DNA of 57,315 nucleotides from Salinibacillus kushneri (lineage in GTDB: Bacteria > Bacillota > Bacilli > Bacillales > Alkalibacillaceae), in the NCBI RefSeq assembly GCF_900111405.1, contig NZ_FOHJ01000008.1, forward strand, positions 1-57,315. Direction: 5' to 3'. Positions 1 through 9,636 of the stretch are shown here, piece after piece. Made by a program: the position numbers and the translations under genes. Below the pieces are notes generated by a model. That model did no database searches, was not told the DNA's origin, and saw only the letters and a list, made by a program, of their open reading frames with translations. How positions within the stretch are numbered: the stretch's first letter is position 1; each line of letters starts with the position of its first letter.

Positions 1-342
1 TCGAACTACTATACACTCTGATCAAGGCTGGGGTTATCAAATGAAGAGGTATGTAAAGAAACTAAAAGATAATGGTATCTTTCAAAGTATGTCCCGAAAA
101 GGAAACTGTCTAGATAATTCACCAATGGAGAATTTCTTTGGGCTAATGAAACAGGAAATGTATTACGGTAAAGTTTATAAATCATTTGAAGAGCTTAAGC
201 AAGCAGTAACTGATTATATTTTTTACTATAACAATGAACGGATAAAAGCAAAATTGACTGGCATGAGCCCGGTGGAATACCGTCTGCATACCAGTCAACT
301 AGCTGCTTAAATATTTTGGTCTAACTTTTAGGGTTCAGCACA
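1..342 (+). mobile_element. Right end of an IS3-family (IS150-like) insertion sequence, cut by window edge
   Basis: Only the end of the element is in the window. It contains the C-terminal part of a DDE transposase, and the sequence after its stop codon runs into a terminal-repeat-like stretch whose last bases read GGGTTCAGCACA at 331-342. Its complement, TGTGCTGAACCC, begins with the TG expected of IS3-family ends and resembles the IS150 end. The element stops 22 bp short of the engB stop codon, so it landed immediately downstream of the lonA-engB pair. In B. subtilis the hemA operon lies next to engB. The other end and any target duplication are outside the window. The exact terminal base (340 or 342) is an inference. 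Confidence 0.8.
2..310 (+). CDS. IS3-family transposase OrfB, C-terminal fragment (5' end outside window)
   Basis: Reading frame 2 is open from the window edge and ends with TAA at 308-310. It starts with an HSDQGWGY motif that carries the second Asp of the DDE catalytic triad. The conserved NSPMENFFGLMKQE segment follows at roughly residues 42-55 of the visible part, supplying the catalytic Glu and the Lys seven residues later. The YYNNERIK and LTGMSPVEYR segments close the integrase core as in IS150-group OrfB proteins. The protein cuts and joins IS ends during transposition. The N-terminal half and the upstream OrfA are not visible. The family is certain, but whether the whole copy is intact cannot be judged here. 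Confidence 0.9.
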   Translation, partial: RTTIHSDQGWGYQMKRYVKKLKDNGIFQSMSRKGNCLDNSPMENFFGLMKQEMYYGKVYKSFEELKQAVTDYIFYYNNERIKAKLTGMSPVEYRLHTSQLAA

Positions 343-364
343 TTTTGGGCAGTCCTTTTCATAT

Positions 365-952
365 CTAGGCATTTATATAAGACCAGATGGCTCTCCATGC
401 TTCATCTTTACCTTCACCACTTTCCGCTGAAAACGGAATGATTTGATCTTCTGACTCTATTTCTAACGTTTCAGAAATCTGTTTAAGCTGTCGTTGCCGT
501 TTTGACTTTGGCACTTTGTCCATCTTGGTTGCCATAATGAGTACTGGTATTTCATAATATTTCAGAAAATCATACATTAGCAAGTCATCTTCAGTTGGTT
601 TATGCCTGAGATCAACGATTAACACAGCGAGTTGTAACTCTTCACGACTGGAGAAATAGGTTTCCATCATTTTCCCCCATGCCTGTCTTTCCTTCTTGGA
701 GACTTTAGCATATCCGTAACCGGGGACATCAACAAAGTAAAGCTGTTCATTGATTAAATAAAAATTTAATGTTTGAGTCTTCCCTGGTTTAGCAGAAATT
801 CTCGCCATGCTTTTCCGTTGAATCATCCGGTTTATAAATGAGGATTTCCCAACATTCGATCGACCCGCAAGTGCTATTTCCGGATAAGGATCATTCGGAT
901 ATTGCTGTTCTTTAACCGCACTAATCACAAGTTCAACACTATTTACTTTCAT
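365..952 (-). CDS. engB: Ribosome biogenesis GTPase EngB/YsxC
   Basis: A TrmE-Era-EngA-EngB-Septin family GTPase needed for assembly of the 50S ribosomal subunit. The protein has 195 residues, the usual length. Visible G motifs are GRSNVGKS (G1, residues 30-37), a Thr-bearing [10 protein letters not shown] (G2), [10 protein letters not shown] (G3), ATKMDK (G4) and FSAES (G5). I chose the ATG at 952 because it gives the family start MKVNS and has a GGAGGA ribosome site upstream; an in-frame ATG eight codons earlier is not needed. The start overlaps the last 14 bases of lonA, so the two are probably translationally coupled. Downstream the gene runs into an insertion sequence instead of the expected hem operon. 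Confidence 0.96.
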   Translation of the reverse strand: MKVNSVELVISAVKEQQYPNDPYPEIALAGRSNVGKSSFINRMIQRKSMARISAKPGKTQTLNFYLINEQLYFVDVPGYGYAKVSKKERQAWGKMMETYFSSREELQLAVLIVDLRHKPTEDDLLMYDFLKYYEIPVLIMATKMDKVPKSKRQRQLKQISETLEIESEDQIIPFSAESGEGKDEAWRAIWSYINA

Positions 953-3278
953 CTTCCGGCTCCTCCAAAAGTGCATGCTTTAATACTTCGTCCAAATGGT
1001 CTACCTTGATAAAGTTTAAATCCTTTCGAACGCTTTCTGGTATGTTTTCTAAATCCTTTTCGTTTTCAGCTGGAATTAAGATCGTCTTCAGTCCAGCGCG
1101 ATGAGCACTTAGTGACTTCTCTTTTAATCCACCAATTGGCAATACACGTCCTCTTAACGTAATTTCACCTGTCATGCCCACTTCTTTACGCACGGCACGT
1201 CCAGTCAGAGCTGATACTAATGCAGTAGCCATTGTAATTCCCGCTGATGGCCCATCTTTTGGCGTAGCCCCTTCTGGAACATGGATATGAATATCACTTT
1301 TATCATGAAATTCCGGGTCAATATTAAGCTCTTCCGCTCTTGAACGGATATAGCTAAAAGCAGCCTGGGCAGATTCCTTCATGACATCCCCCAATTTACC
1401 TGTTAGTGTGAGCTTACCTTTTCCAGGGTAAATCGATACTTCAATAGAGAGGGTATCTCCGCCTGCTGTTGTATAGGCTAACCCGGTTGCAGCACCCACC
1501 TGATTTTCTACTTCAGCTTGACCATAACGAAAACGAGGCTTTCCAAGCATTTCTTCCAGCATTTTTTCGGTTACCACAACACGCTTCTTTTCACCAGAGA
1601 CAATCATTTTTGCACCTTTTCGGCAAATCGAAGCTAATGTACGCTCAAGATTTCTTACACCTGCTTCACGTGTATACATTCGAATGAGTTTTAGTAGGGC
1701 TTCTTCACGAACTTGGAATTTCCCTTTTGTTAATCCATGGTCTTTAATCTGCTTGGGCAGTAGATGTTCTTTGGCTATATGTAGCTTTTCGATTTCTGTA
1801 TATCCAGCTATTGAAATAACTTCCATCCGGTCCAATAATGGTCCAGGTACCGTTTGCAATGTATTGGCCGTTGCAATAAACATTACATTCGATAAGTCAT
1901 AATTTTCTTCAATAAAATGATCACTAAACGTACTATTTTGTTCAGGATCCAGTACCTCTAACATAGCGGAAGATGGGTCACCACGGAAGTCATTCGACAT
2001 TTTATCTATTTCATCCAGCAAAAATACAGGATTAATGGTTTCGGCTTTTCTCATCCCTTGTATGATACGACCAGGCATAGCGCCAACATAGGTTCTTCTA
2101 TGTCCACGAATTTCAGCTTCATCACGGACTCCGCCAAGAGATGCACGCACAAATTTTCGATCAATGGATTTAGCTATGGATTGGGCAAGTGAAGTCTTAC
2201 CAACCCCAGGAGGGCCAACTAAGCATAATATAGGCCCCTTTATACTTTCTGTTAATTGCTGTACGGCCAGATACTCCAATATACGCTCTTTTACCTTATC
2301 TAAGCCATAGTGATCATCATTTAATGTTTTCTCAGCTCTTTTTATGTCCAGGATATCCTCTGTTTCTTCGGTCCATGGAAGCGCAATAAGCCATTCAATA
2401 TAATTCCGAATAACAGAACTTTCCGCTGAATTATTTGGTATCCTTTCATACCGGTCAAGTTCTTTAAAGGCAACCTTTTCAATCCGCTCAGGCATATTGG
2501 CTTCTTCGATTTTCTCGCGTAATTGGGCGACTTCACCCGTTTTTCCATCCTTATCACCAAGTTCTTTTTGGATAGCCTTCATTTGTTCGCGTAAGTAATA
2601 TTCCTTTTGTGTACGCTCCATCGATTTTTTTACACGCTGACCGATTTTCTTTTCCAGATGCAGAACTTCTTTTTCATTATTGATAATTTCAATAAGATGA
2701 TCCAGGCGCTCTTTCACATTCGTAATTTCTAATATTTTTTGTTTGTCTTTCATTTTTAAGGAAAGATGAGATGCTACAATGTCAGCCAAACGCCCAGGCT
2801 CATCTATATCGGAAACACTGGATAAAGTCTCCTTACTCGTTTTCTTAGACGCTTTTATGTATTGTTCAAAATAATCCAATAACGTTCGCATTAAAGCTTC
2901 TTCTTCTACTTTATCACCGTGGGTTTCATCTATCTCCTCAACATCAACAAGAAAGTAGTCCTCTTCCTCATCCTTAAATTGCAGAAGTTCTGCACGTTCC
3001 AGTCCTTCTACAAGTACTCTGATTGTACCATTTGGGAGCTTTAACATTTGCTTGACATTCGCGATTGTCCCCATTCGGTAAATATCTTCTTTGGCTGGTT
3101 CATCAACATTGATTTCTTTTTGTGAAGCTAAAAATATTCGGTTGTCTTCCACCATCGATTGCTCCAGTGCCTTAACTGATTTATCACGGCCGACATCTAA
3201 ATGTAAAACCATTGAAGGATAAACAATTAAACCACGCAAAGGCAGGAGGGGAAGCTGTGTAATTGTATCTTTTGCCAT
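939..3278 (-). CDS. lonA: ATP-dependent Lon protease LonA
   Basis: Cytosolic AAA+ serine protease (S16) that degrades misfolded and some regulatory proteins. The order is an N-terminal LAN substrate domain ([13 protein letters not shown] near the start), a coiled-coil middle, an AAA+ module with Walker [10 protein letters not shown] and Walker [10 protein letters not shown], then the protease domain with catalytic Ser in [12 protein letters not shown] and the catalytic Lys about 40 residues later. It has 779 residues, normal for bacterial LonA. The start at 3278 (MAKDTITQL) is preceded by GGAGGTG at good spacing; the frame stays open 32 codons further upstream, but those codons lack family similarity. 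It lies between lonB and engB on the same strand and overlaps engB. Confidence 0.97.
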   Translation of the reverse strand: MAKDTITQLPLLPLRGLIVYPSMVLHLDVGRDKSVKALEQSMVEDNRIFLASQKEINVDEPAKEDIYRMGTIANVKQMLKLPNGTIRVLVEGLERAELLQFKDEEEDYFLVDVEEIDETHGDKVEEEALMRTLLDYFEQYIKASKKTSKETLSSVSDIDEPGRLADIVASHLSLKMKDKQKILEITNVKERLDHLIEIINNEKEVLHLEKKIGQRVKKSMERTQKEYYLREQMKAIQKELGDKDGKTGEVAQLREKIEEANMPERIEKVAFKELDRYERIPNNSAESSVIRNYIEWLIALPWTEETEDILDIKRAEKTLNDDHYGLDKVKERILEYLAVQQLTESIKGPILCLVGPPGVGKTSLAQSIAKSIDRKFVRASLGGVRDEAEIRGHRRTYVGAMPGRIIQGMRKAETINPVFLLDEIDKMSNDFRGDPSSAMLEVLDPEQNSTFSDHFIEENYDLSNVMFIATANTLQTVPGPLLDRMEVISIAGYTEIEKLHIAKEHLLPKQIKDHGLTKGKFQVREEALLKLIRMYTREAGVRNLERTLASICRKGAKMIVSGEKKRVVVTEKMLEEMLGKPRFRYGQAEVENQVGAATGLAYTTAGGDTLSIEVSIYPGKGKLTLTGKLGDVMKESAQAAFSYIRSRAEELNIDPEFHDKSDIHIHVPEGATPKDGPSAGITMATALVSALTGRAVRKEVGMTGEITLRGRVLPIGGLKEKSLSAHRAGLKTILIPAENEKDLENIPESVRKDLNFIKVDHLDEVLKHALLEEPEDESK

Positions 3279-3315
3279 AATCTGTACACCTCCAGTACTT
3301 CCATTTTGTACTATC

Positions 3316-3344
3316 ATCATAAAGAAATCCTTTTCGTTTGTAAA
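3316..3344 (-). promoter_or_regulatory. Sigma-A promoter candidate for lonA
   Basis: On the minus strand TTTACA (3339-3344) and TATGAT (3316-3321) are separated by 17 bp, about 40 bp upstream of the lonA start. It sits downstream of the lonB stop and hairpin, so lonA-engB can be transcribed independently of the forespore gene lonB. Confidence 0.5.
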
Positions 3345-3386
3345 CAAATTGCTATTGAATGGAACAGTTAGCAAAAAGGGTAAAGA

Positions 3387-3404
3387 CCTCGGAATAATCC
3401 GAGG
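3387..3404 (-). terminator. Hairpin downstream of lonB
   Basis: A perfect 7-bp stem (CCTCGGA/TCCGAGG) with a 4-nt loop lies 10 bp after the lonB stop codon. In the direction of transcription it is followed by a T-rich but interrupted tract (TCTTTACCCTTTTT), so it is a plausible, not ideal, intrinsic terminator. Confidence 0.5.
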
Positions 3405-3413
3405 ATAAAAAAT

Positions 3414-5087
3414 TTACATGGATTTTCGTTTTGGATAGGCATATTCATGATTTTGAATAATAGAATGAAACTCAGCTGTTAGAACATGCTCTAATACTTC
3501 CTCAAATTCACGTACTGGAACAACTTCAATCTCTTCTATCTGATGAAGAGCTGCCTGACGATTTTGGTAAGGAATTAACACTTTTGCTGCACCGGCTTTT
3601 TTCGCTCCCTTTATTTTAGGCAATATCCCCCCAACTGGTTTCACCTTCCCATGTAAGCTTACTTCTCCTGTTAAGGCGACATCATTTTTAACAGGGACTT
3701 TATGAATAGCCGAAAAAATACCCACTGCCATAGCAACTCCTGCAGATGGCCCATCTACAGGCATGCCACCAGGATAATTAATATGTAAATCATACTGGTG
3801 AACAGGAACTCCAATTGACTTCAGCATCGTCAATACATTGTTAACCGAATGGTTCGCCATACTTTTACGACGAATGGTTTTGCTCCCTTGATTCAATTCT
3901 TCTTCATCCACTATTCCGGAAATACTTATATCGCCTTCTTTTCTGTCCGTAACTGGTAAGGCCGTTACTTCAATTTCCAGTAAAGATCCGGAGTTTGGTC
4001 CAAAAACGGCTAAGCCATTTACAATACCGACATTTGGTCGATCAGGCACTTTCGGAGTCAATTTTGGCGTCAACTGACTTGATTCGGCTACCCATTCAAT
4101 ATCTTTAACTTCAATTTGGTCTTTTTGCTGCTTTTTCACAATCCCAACACATATTTGCACTATATTAACGGCTTCACGACCATTTCTTGAATAAGCAGCA
4201 ATTCTTTCTAAAGCCTCTTGATTAATTCCGATATTTACTTTATCAGCTGCCTTCTTAGCAACCTTCATTAAATGTTCTGCTTCTAAATCCTTAAAGAATA
4301 TTTCCAAACACCTGGACCGAATGGCTGGGGGGATTTCCTCCGGATTTCTGGTTGTAGCACCAATCAGACGAAAATCAGCTGGTAAACCCTGCTGAAAAAT
4401 TTCGTGAATGTGTAGAGGAATCTTATCATTCTCCTCACTATAATAAGCACTGTCAAAAAACACTTTTCTGTCTTCTAATACTTTTAATAACTTATTCATT
4501 TGCAATGGATGTAATTCACCAATTTCATCTAAAAACAGGATTCCCCCATGAGCATTGGTTACAGCCCCTCTTTTAGGCTGAGGAATACCCGCCTGGCCCA
4601 TGGCACCTGCCCCTTGATAAATTGGATCGTGCACAGATCCAATTAAGGGATCAGCAATACTCCGCTCATCAAAACGGGAAGTGGTTGCGTCTACTTCAAC
4701 AAATGCAGCTCCTTCACGAAAAGGGGTTTCAGGTCTCTTTTTTGCCTCTTCTAAAACCAATCGTGCTGCTGCTGTCTTACCAACTCCAGGTGGTCCATAT
4801 AAAATTACATGCTGCGGATTTGAACTACAAAGCGCAGCTCTTAAAGACTCAATGCCATCCGCCTGTCCAATCACATCCTCCATCTGTTTGGGACGAACTC
4901 TTTCAGACAAGGGCTCTGATAAAGAAACGGAACGTAGTTTTCTTAAATCTTCTAATTCTTTCTTGGATTCCTTTTCAATTGCAACTTTACTCGTACGATT
5001 CGTTTTCAACATATTCCAAAAATATAAACCAACTACTATCCCAACCAGTAGCTGAATAAAAATAGTAACACCTGCAATTCCACTCAT
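3414..5087 (-). CDS. lonB: Lon-like ATP-dependent protease LonB (forespore type)
   Basis: Membrane-anchored AAA+ S16 protease; the B. subtilis ortholog is made in the forespore. The 557-residue protein (B. subtilis about 552) begins with one transmembrane segment (about residues 5-25), lacks the LonA N-terminal domain, and has Walker A GPPGVGKT at 98-105, ILFLDEIGEL as Walker B, and the proteolytic Ser in PVDGPSAGVAMA with the Lys further on in VGGILPKIKGAKKAG. The ATG at 5087 follows GGGAGGAT. A close match to the sigma-F promoter consensus lies 40 bp upstream, in keeping with prespore expression. It sits between clpX and lonA as in B. subtilis. Confidence 0.95.
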   Translation of the reverse strand: MSGIAGVTIFIQLLVGIVVGLYFWNMLKTNRTSKVAIEKESKKELEDLRKLRSVSLSEPLSERVRPKQMEDVIGQADGIESLRAALCSSNPQHVILYGPPGVGKTAAARLVLEEAKKRPETPFREGAAFVEVDATTSRFDERSIADPLIGSVHDPIYQGAGAMGQAGIPQPKRGAVTNAHGGILFLDEIGELHPLQMNKLLKVLEDRKVFFDSAYYSEENDKIPLHIHEIFQQGLPADFRLIGATTRNPEEIPPAIRSRCLEIFFKDLEAEHLMKVAKKAADKVNIGINQEALERIAAYSRNGREAVNIVQICVGIVKKQQKDQIEVKDIEWVAESSQLTPKLTPKVPDRPNVGIVNGLAVFGPNSGSLLEIEVTALPVTDRKEGDISISGIVDEEELNQGSKTIRRKSMANHSVNNVLTMLKSIGVPVHQYDLHINYPGGMPVDGPSAGVAMAVGIFSAIHKVPVKNDVALTGEVSLHGKVKPVGGILPKIKGAKKAGAAKVLIPYQNRQAALHQIEEIEVVPVREFEEVLEHVLTAEFHSIIQNHEYAYPKRKSM

Positions 5088-5126
5088 TATGTAATCCTCC
5101 CATTATAAAATACATACATTGTCAAC

Positions 5127-5156
5127 TAGTATCTCCTGAAATAACAAGGATTAAAC
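5127..5156 (-). promoter_or_regulatory. Sigma-F-type promoter of lonB
   Basis: On the minus strand GTTTA (5152-5156) and GGAGATACTA (5127-5136) are 15 bp apart. This fits the published B. subtilis sigma-F pattern (GYWTA at -35, GGNRAYAMTW at -10, as I recall it) at every position. It is 40 bp upstream of lonB, whose B. subtilis ortholog is sigma-F dependent. Confidence 0.65.
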
Positions 5157-5157
5157 G

Positions 5158-5180
5158 GGGGAAAAGCGAAGGCTGCAGGG
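5158..5180 (+). repeat. Short remnant of the GAAAAGCGAAGGC intergenic repeat
   Basis: The GGAAAAGCGAAGGCTGCAGG stretch matches the first 14 bases or so of the longer intergenic repeats at 28730 and 57202. No further part of the element is recognisable here, so it may be a decayed copy or chance. Confidence 0.35.
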
Positions 5181-5250
5181 TTAAGTTTAAGTGCTGTAAT
5201 ATAAGCTAAAAAACATAAAGAGACGTACTTGTTCGCACGAATAAACCAAA

Positions 5251-5297
5251 AAAACTGCTCCTAAAGTCGCCCTATTGGCACTCTTTAGGAGCAGTTT
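5251..5297 (-). terminator. Intrinsic terminator of clpX
   Basis: A 16-bp stem (AAAACTGCTCCTAAAG paired with CTTTAGGAGCAGTTTT) ends in a run of eight T on the minus strand, 13 bp beyond the clpX stop codon. The A/T flanks would also allow it to work on the plus strand. Confidence 0.9.
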
Positions 5298-5309
5298 TAT
5301 CTTTTACCC

Positions 5310-6587
5310 TTATGCACTTTCCTTTGGTGATTCTTCATTCTGGTCCACCACTGAACCATCTGTCATCACCAGTTTTGGTTTACCATTTTCAAGTTGAACG
5401 GTATCTTTTGTAATAATACATTTGTCAACATCTTCGCGTGAAGGTAATTCATACATTACATCGAGCATAATTCCTTCAATAATTGATCGTAAACCACGTG
5501 CTCCAGTTTTACGTTCAATAGCTTTTTGAGCAATCGCTTGTAAAGCTTCATCTTCAATTTCAAGCTCTACTTCATCAATTTCAAACAGCTTTTTGTATTG
5601 CTTAACAAGAGCATTCTTAGGTTTGGTTAAAATTTCGACTAATGCATCTTCGTCTAATGGTTCTAGTGCTCCAATAACAGGAAGACGTCCGATAAACTCA
5701 GGAATTAAGCCGTAACGAAGCAAATCTTCAGGCAAGACTTTTGTTAATAATTCTGCTTTATCTAATTCCTCACCATAATTATCTGCTCCAAAACCAATAA
5801 CCCGTTTACCTAAACGGCGTTTGATAATTTGTTCTATTCCATCAAAGGCTCCGCCAACAATGAAAAGTACGTTGCTGGTATCTATTTGAATAAATTCCTG
5901 ATGTGGATGCTTACGTCCACCTTGAGGAGGAACACTTGCTACGGTTCCTTCAAGAATCTTCAATAGCGCCTGTTGTACCCCTTCACCTGAAACGTCTCTT
6001 GTGATAGAAGGGTTTTCTGATTTGCGAGCGACCTTATCGATTTCATCAATGTAAATAATACCTTTTTCCGCCTTCTCAACATCATAGTCAGCTGCCTGAA
6101 TAAGTTTGAGAAGGATATTTTCTACATCTTCGCCGACATAACCAGCTTCGGTTAGTGAAGTAGCATCCGCAATAGCAAATGGAACATTTAAAATACGAGC
6201 TAATGTTTGCGCGAGTAGCGTCTTACCGCTTCCAGTCGGTCCCATAAGTACGATATTACTTTTTGATAACTCAATATCATCATTGTTTTGATTTGAATTA
6301 ATTCGCTTGTAGTGATTGTATACAGCTACAGATAAAGATTTTTTTGCACTTTCCTGACCGATAACATAATCACTTAAAATATCGTTAATCTCTTTTGGTT
6401 TTGGAACTTCTTTAAATTCAACTTCTTCTTCATTACCTAATTCTTCTTCCACGATTTCAGTACAAAGTTCAATACATTCATCACATATATAAACACCAGG
6501 GCCTGCTACTAATTTTCGAACCTGCTCTTGTGTTTTTCCACAAAAAGAGCATTTCAAGCGTCCCTTTTCATCATTAAATTTTAGCAT
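5310..6587 (-). CDS. clpX: ATP-dependent Clp protease ATP-binding subunit ClpX
   Basis: AAA+ unfoldase that recognises substrates and feeds them into ClpP. The N-terminal zinc-binding dimerisation domain has Cys 13, 16, 35 and 38. Walker A GPTGSGKT is at 116-123, Walker [10 protein letters not shown] follows, and the pore loop GYVGEDVE and the ClpP-contact region ([10 protein letters not shown], the IGF-type tripeptide) are present. The length of 425 residues is usual. The ATG at 6587 follows GAGGTGATTG. It is flanked by its own promoter and a strong terminator and so is probably a single-gene unit downstream of tig, as in B. subtilis. No clpP is nearby. Confidence 0.97.
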   Translation of the reverse strand: MLKFNDEKGRLKCSFCGKTQEQVRKLVAGPGVYICDECIELCTEIVEEELGNEEEVEFKEVPKPKEINDILSDYVIGQESAKKSLSVAVYNHYKRINSNQNNDDIELSKSNIVLMGPTGSGKTLLAQTLARILNVPFAIADATSLTEAGYVGEDVENILLKLIQAADYDVEKAEKGIIYIDEIDKVARKSENPSITRDVSGEGVQQALLKILEGTVASVPPQGGRKHPHQEFIQIDTSNVLFIVGGAFDGIEQIIKRRLGKRVIGFGADNYGEELDKAELLTKVLPEDLLRYGLIPEFIGRLPVIGALEPLDEDALVEILTKPKNALVKQYKKLFEIDEVELEIEDEALQAIAQKAIERKTGARGLRSIIEGIMLDVMYELPSREDVDKCIITKDTVQLENGKPKLVMTDGSVVDQNEESPKESA

Positions 6588-6736
6588 TCAATCACCTCAC
6601 CAATAAATCTGTATCTCTTTACCATTAAGTTCAGTACTTCTTTTGTTAGTCTTTAGCACATCATATCAAATATATGTGTGTGGAAGAAAGTAATAAACAT
6701 CTACATTTATATGTCTTTTTATATAGATATGTAATC

Positions 6737-6765
6737 ATTATGTACGTCATGTCTTTAGAAGTCAA
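6737..6765 (-). promoter_or_regulatory. Sigma-A promoter candidate for clpX
   Basis: Minus strand TTGACT (6760-6765) and CATAAT (6737-6742) with a 17-bp spacer, 150 bp before the clpX start. The 6588-6903 intergenic stretch otherwise holds only the tig terminator and an AT-rich leader; I saw no other feature there. Confidence 0.5.
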
Positions 6766-6869
6766 TGATTATGAAAACTTAGATTTCTGCTTGTTTCTAA
6801 AGAAGATACAGTATAGCTTATATGTATGCATTGTATACTAAACATGTTCGGTATTCTGTATGTACAAAA

Positions 6870-6893
6870 CAAGGTACGATTTCTCGCACCTTG
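6870..6893 (-). terminator. Terminator of tig
   Basis: A 9-bp stem with one mismatch (CAAGGTGCG/CGTACCTTG), followed by TTTTGT on the minus strand, starts 10 bp beyond the tig stop. The flanking T run on the other side makes it usable in both directions. Confidence 0.7.
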
Positions 6894-6903
6894 TCTTATT
6901 TTT

Positions 6904-8190
6904 TTATGCAGTTTTACTTTGTTCTACTAAGAAATCAATGGCTTTTCTAAGCTTAAGCTCATCTTTAAGCATATCTGTATTTCCACCTAGAGCCTGTTTA
7001 ATTTGATCTACTTCCATTTGATAGGATTTAGCCATATTCTCAAGCTCTTCATTTACATCTTCTTCTGTTGCTTCAAGGTTTTCTGTCTCAGCAATAGCTT
7101 CAAGGGTTAAGTTTGTTTGAACACGCTTCTTAGCATCTTCTCTCATTTGTTCTTTCAAGTCGTCCTGACCTTGGCCGGAGAATTGCTGGTACATATCAAG
7201 GGTCATGCCTTGCATTTGCAGACGCTGTTCAAATTCCTGAAGCATACGATCAAGTTCTGATTCAACCATGGCATCAGGAATATCAACTTCTGCATTTTCA
7301 CTGGCTTGTTCGACTAAACTTTCCCGTTTTTGATTATCTGCTTCTTGTTCTCTTTGTTCCTGAAGGCGTTTCTTCGTTTTATCCTTCAAGTCATCAATCG
7401 TTTCAGCTTCATCATCAGCATCCTTAGCAAACTCATCATCAAGCTCAGGAAGCTCTTTTGCTTTAACTTCATGAATTTTTACTTTAAAGGTAGCTGGTTT
7501 ACCCGCAAGATCTTCTGCATGATAGTCTTCAGGGAAAGTTACTTCAATTTCGCTCTCATCTCCAGCCTCTTTACCAATTAATTGCTCTTCAAAGCCTGGA
7601 ATAAACTGGCCGGAACCAATCTCTAAGGAATGGTTTTCTGCACTTCCACCTTCGAATGCTTCACCATCCATGAATCCTTCAAAATCGAAAACAACCGTAT
7701 CGCCTTCTTCGATTTTGCCTTCTTCTTTCACTACTAGTTCAGCATGGCGTTCTTGCAGTTGCTTTAATTCATTTTCAACATCTTCGTCTGTTACGTTTGT
7801 ATCTTGTTCTTCAACTTCAAGGCCTTTATAGTCTCCTAGTTTTACTTCTGGCTTAACCGTAACATTAGCTGTGAAAATGAGATCTTTACCTTTTTCAATT
7901 TGTTCAATATCAACCTCTGGCTGATCAACAGGATCAATTCCCGCTTCATCAACAGCTTTTGAATATGCTTCTGGCAATACTAAATCCACTGCATCCTGGT
8001 AAAGGGCCTCAACACCAAAACGTTTTTCAAAAATTGGACGGGGTACTCTTCCCTTTCTGAAACCTGGAATTTGTACATCTTTTACTACTTTTTTGAAGGC
8101 TTTATCTAAAGCAGAATCAAATTCTTCTGCACTTACTTCAAAAGTTAGTACTCCTTCATTGCCTTCTTGTTTTTCCCATTTTACTGACAT
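6904..8190 (-). CDS. tig: Trigger factor (ribosome-associated chaperone, PPIase)
   Basis: Binds at the ribosome exit tunnel and assists folding of nascent chains. The N-terminal ribosome-binding domain carries the [17 protein letters not shown] signature at about residues 43-59. The central FKBP-type PPIase domain spans about 160-245 ([19 protein letters not shown], then [11 protein letters not shown]). The acidic, helical C-terminal chaperone domain fills the rest. It has 428 residues, as usual. The ATG at 8190 follows a GGAGGGA ribosome site. Position between ysoA and clpX matches B. subtilis. It has its own promoter and terminator. Confidence 0.97.
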   Translation of the reverse strand: MSVKWEKQEGNEGVLTFEVSAEEFDSALDKAFKKVVKDVQIPGFRKGRVPRPIFEKRFGVEALYQDAVDLVLPEAYSKAVDEAGIDPVDQPEVDIEQIEKGKDLIFTANVTVKPEVKLGDYKGLEVEEQDTNVTDEDVENELKQLQERHAELVVKEEGKIEEGDTVVFDFEGFMDGEAFEGGSAENHSLEIGSGQFIPGFEEQLIGKEAGDESEIEVTFPEDYHAEDLAGKPATFKVKIHEVKAKELPELDDEFAKDADDEAETIDDLKDKTKKRLQEQREQEADNQKRESLVEQASENAEVDIPDAMVESELDRMLQEFEQRLQMQGMTLDMYQQFSGQGQDDLKEQMREDAKKRVQTNLTLEAIAETENLEATEEDVNEELENMAKSYQMEVDQIKQALGGNTDMLKDELKLRKAIDFLVEQSKTA

Positions 8191-8290
8191 AGATTTCCCT
8201 CCAACATCTATTATTCAATTGATCATTAAAATTGAAAATCATTGGGTAGTATTCAATTTTATAAGTACGAATGCATAATGCAACCATTAT

Positions 8291-8318
8291 ATTATAACAT
8301 ATTCTTTACAGCTTTCAA
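8291..8318 (-). promoter_or_regulatory. Sigma-A promoter of tig (extended -10)
   Basis: Minus strand TTGAAA (8313-8318), 16-bp spacer, TATAAT (8291-8296) preceded by TGT, an extended -10. It is 100 bp upstream of the tig ATG. Confidence 0.6.
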
Positions 8319-8341
8319 CAAATTAACCAATCGTTCGTACA

Positions 8342-9328
8342 CTATTCAATTTGAGAAAAATACTTTTTTTCTAATTCTTTAATTTCATTTTTCCAATATT
8401 CCCGCTCATCACTCTCATCTGTATCGAGAGAATATTGATCATCCATCTGCAGGTATTCTACCGCTAATGATAATATAGCATCGGTTATCACTGGACGATC
8501 TTTGTCATTTGGTAAGAAAGGAAAATAAACATAAAGGAAACGAAACAGGATTTGTTTGGTAAATTCAAACAGAGTTGGATCCTGCTGTTCCACCCAATCC
8601 AATGCTTTTATCACCTCTTGGGCAAAGGACTGATCCAATATATCTGATAATTCTTTCGGATTTACCATTTTCATTTGCTTAAATTTGTCAATTTCAATTT
8701 CTCTGTCAATTCCCTGCTCCATAAACCATTGCAAAAGCCCTGTCTTCAAAACCGGGTTTAAGTCTGTATCGCTAAAATAAGGAATAAAGTCTTCTACATA
8801 ATCCTCAACCGGTTTTTTTCTTATTAAGGATAATAAACGCCATTGTTCCTGAAAACTTCCGCCTTCTAGATTATGGAGAAAATATTGGATTTCCTTATCA
8901 TTATGTTCATTCTCATAATCCTGATTAAAATTCTGACTTAAATCATAAATCTGTTGAAATTGTTCCCGATATGTATAAGGGATTTCTTCAGTTGAGAATA
9001 TTTCATCTAATAAACTGGTGATTTCATCATACTGACTAGTTTGAAATAAAACGGTAATGTAGATATGTAAATACTTATAATAGTTCTCTTCATCTTCTTT
9101 CATTAACTTTCTGCACAAGGCTATAGCTTCATCATAACGTCCTAATTCGATATAACAAATCACTTTTCCTGTTAAAATTTCATAGGATGCTGCTTCAAAT
9201 TCCTCTAAAAGCAAGATATTTTCCAGTGCATCTTCATATCTTTTCTCTTTTAAAGCCTCCAGACCATCCTGCTCTAATTCCTTCTTCCAGCCAGGAAATA
9301 TGACGACATCTTGATGTTTCTTATTCAT
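8342..9328 (-). CDS. ysoA: TPR-like helical repeat protein, YsoA type
   Basis: A 328-residue, acidic, soluble protein without catalytic motifs. The N-terminal part has TPR-like helical pairs (ALKEKRYEDALENILLLEEFE and ELGRYDEAIALCRKLMKED, spaced about 34 residues apart, roughly residues 25-90); the remainder is predicted mostly helical. Its place directly upstream of tig on the same strand and its length match B. subtilis ysoA, whose function is not known to me. The ATG at 9328 is chosen because AGGAAGGTG sits just upstream; a GTG two codons earlier overlaps that ribosome site. A role as a protein-interaction scaffold is inference from the repeats only. Confidence 0.75.
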   Translation of the reverse strand: MNKKHQDVVIFPGWKKELEQDGLEALKEKRYEDALENILLLEEFEAASYEILTGKVICYIELGRYDEAIALCRKLMKEDEENYYKYLHIYITVLFQTSQYDEITSLLDEIFSTEEIPYTYREQFQQIYDLSQNFNQDYENEHNDKEIQYFLHNLEGGSFQEQWRLLSLIRKKPVEDYVEDFIPYFSDTDLNPVLKTGLLQWFMEQGIDREIEIDKFKQMKMVNPKELSDILDQSFAQEVIKALDWVEQQDPTLFEFTKQILFRFLYVYFPFLPNDKDRPVITDAILSLAVEYLQMDDQYSLDTDESDEREYWKNEIKELEKKYFSQIE

Positions 9329-9636
9329 AAACACCTTCCTGTTCTTTTTAATGCTCTAGTTGAAGTATTACTAATTGATACCCTGTATCTATAATTTAAA
9401 ACGTTACAAACTGTCCATTTTTATTATAACTCATCACACTATATCATAAGTTCTCCACTTTTGATAATCCCAGAAACAGGATTGATTTCTACAAGTTTGA
9501 AACATAACAAGAAAGGGAATTATTCTAATAAGTATATACAATGTACGTTACCTATATAAAGCATATCTGTTAAATGAATAAACAAATATACGGGAAAGTC
9601 TTATAATCTTTACGTTTATTCATAGGAGTGATATTT
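9329..9636. other. Divergent intergenic region between ysoA and sda
   Basis: 308 bp, very AT-rich. It must contain the promoters for ysoA (minus) and the sda-like gene (plus). On the plus strand a TATAAT occurs at 9602-9607, 20 bp before the sda ribosome site, but with no good -35; a TTGAAA-N18-TATTCT pair lies further upstream. No exact DnaA box (TTATCCACA), which controls B. subtilis sda, was seen. Confidence 0.4.

Noticed and set aside
4622-5059. Two long plus-strand ORFs opposite lonB
   Set aside because: Antisense frames over a highly conserved coding region, no ribosome site, no recognisable protein.
5088-5126. TTGACA and TATAAT directly upstream of lonB as a sigma-A promoter
   Set aside because: The spacer is only 12 bp, incompatible with sigma-A; the sigma-F pattern just upstream fits far better.
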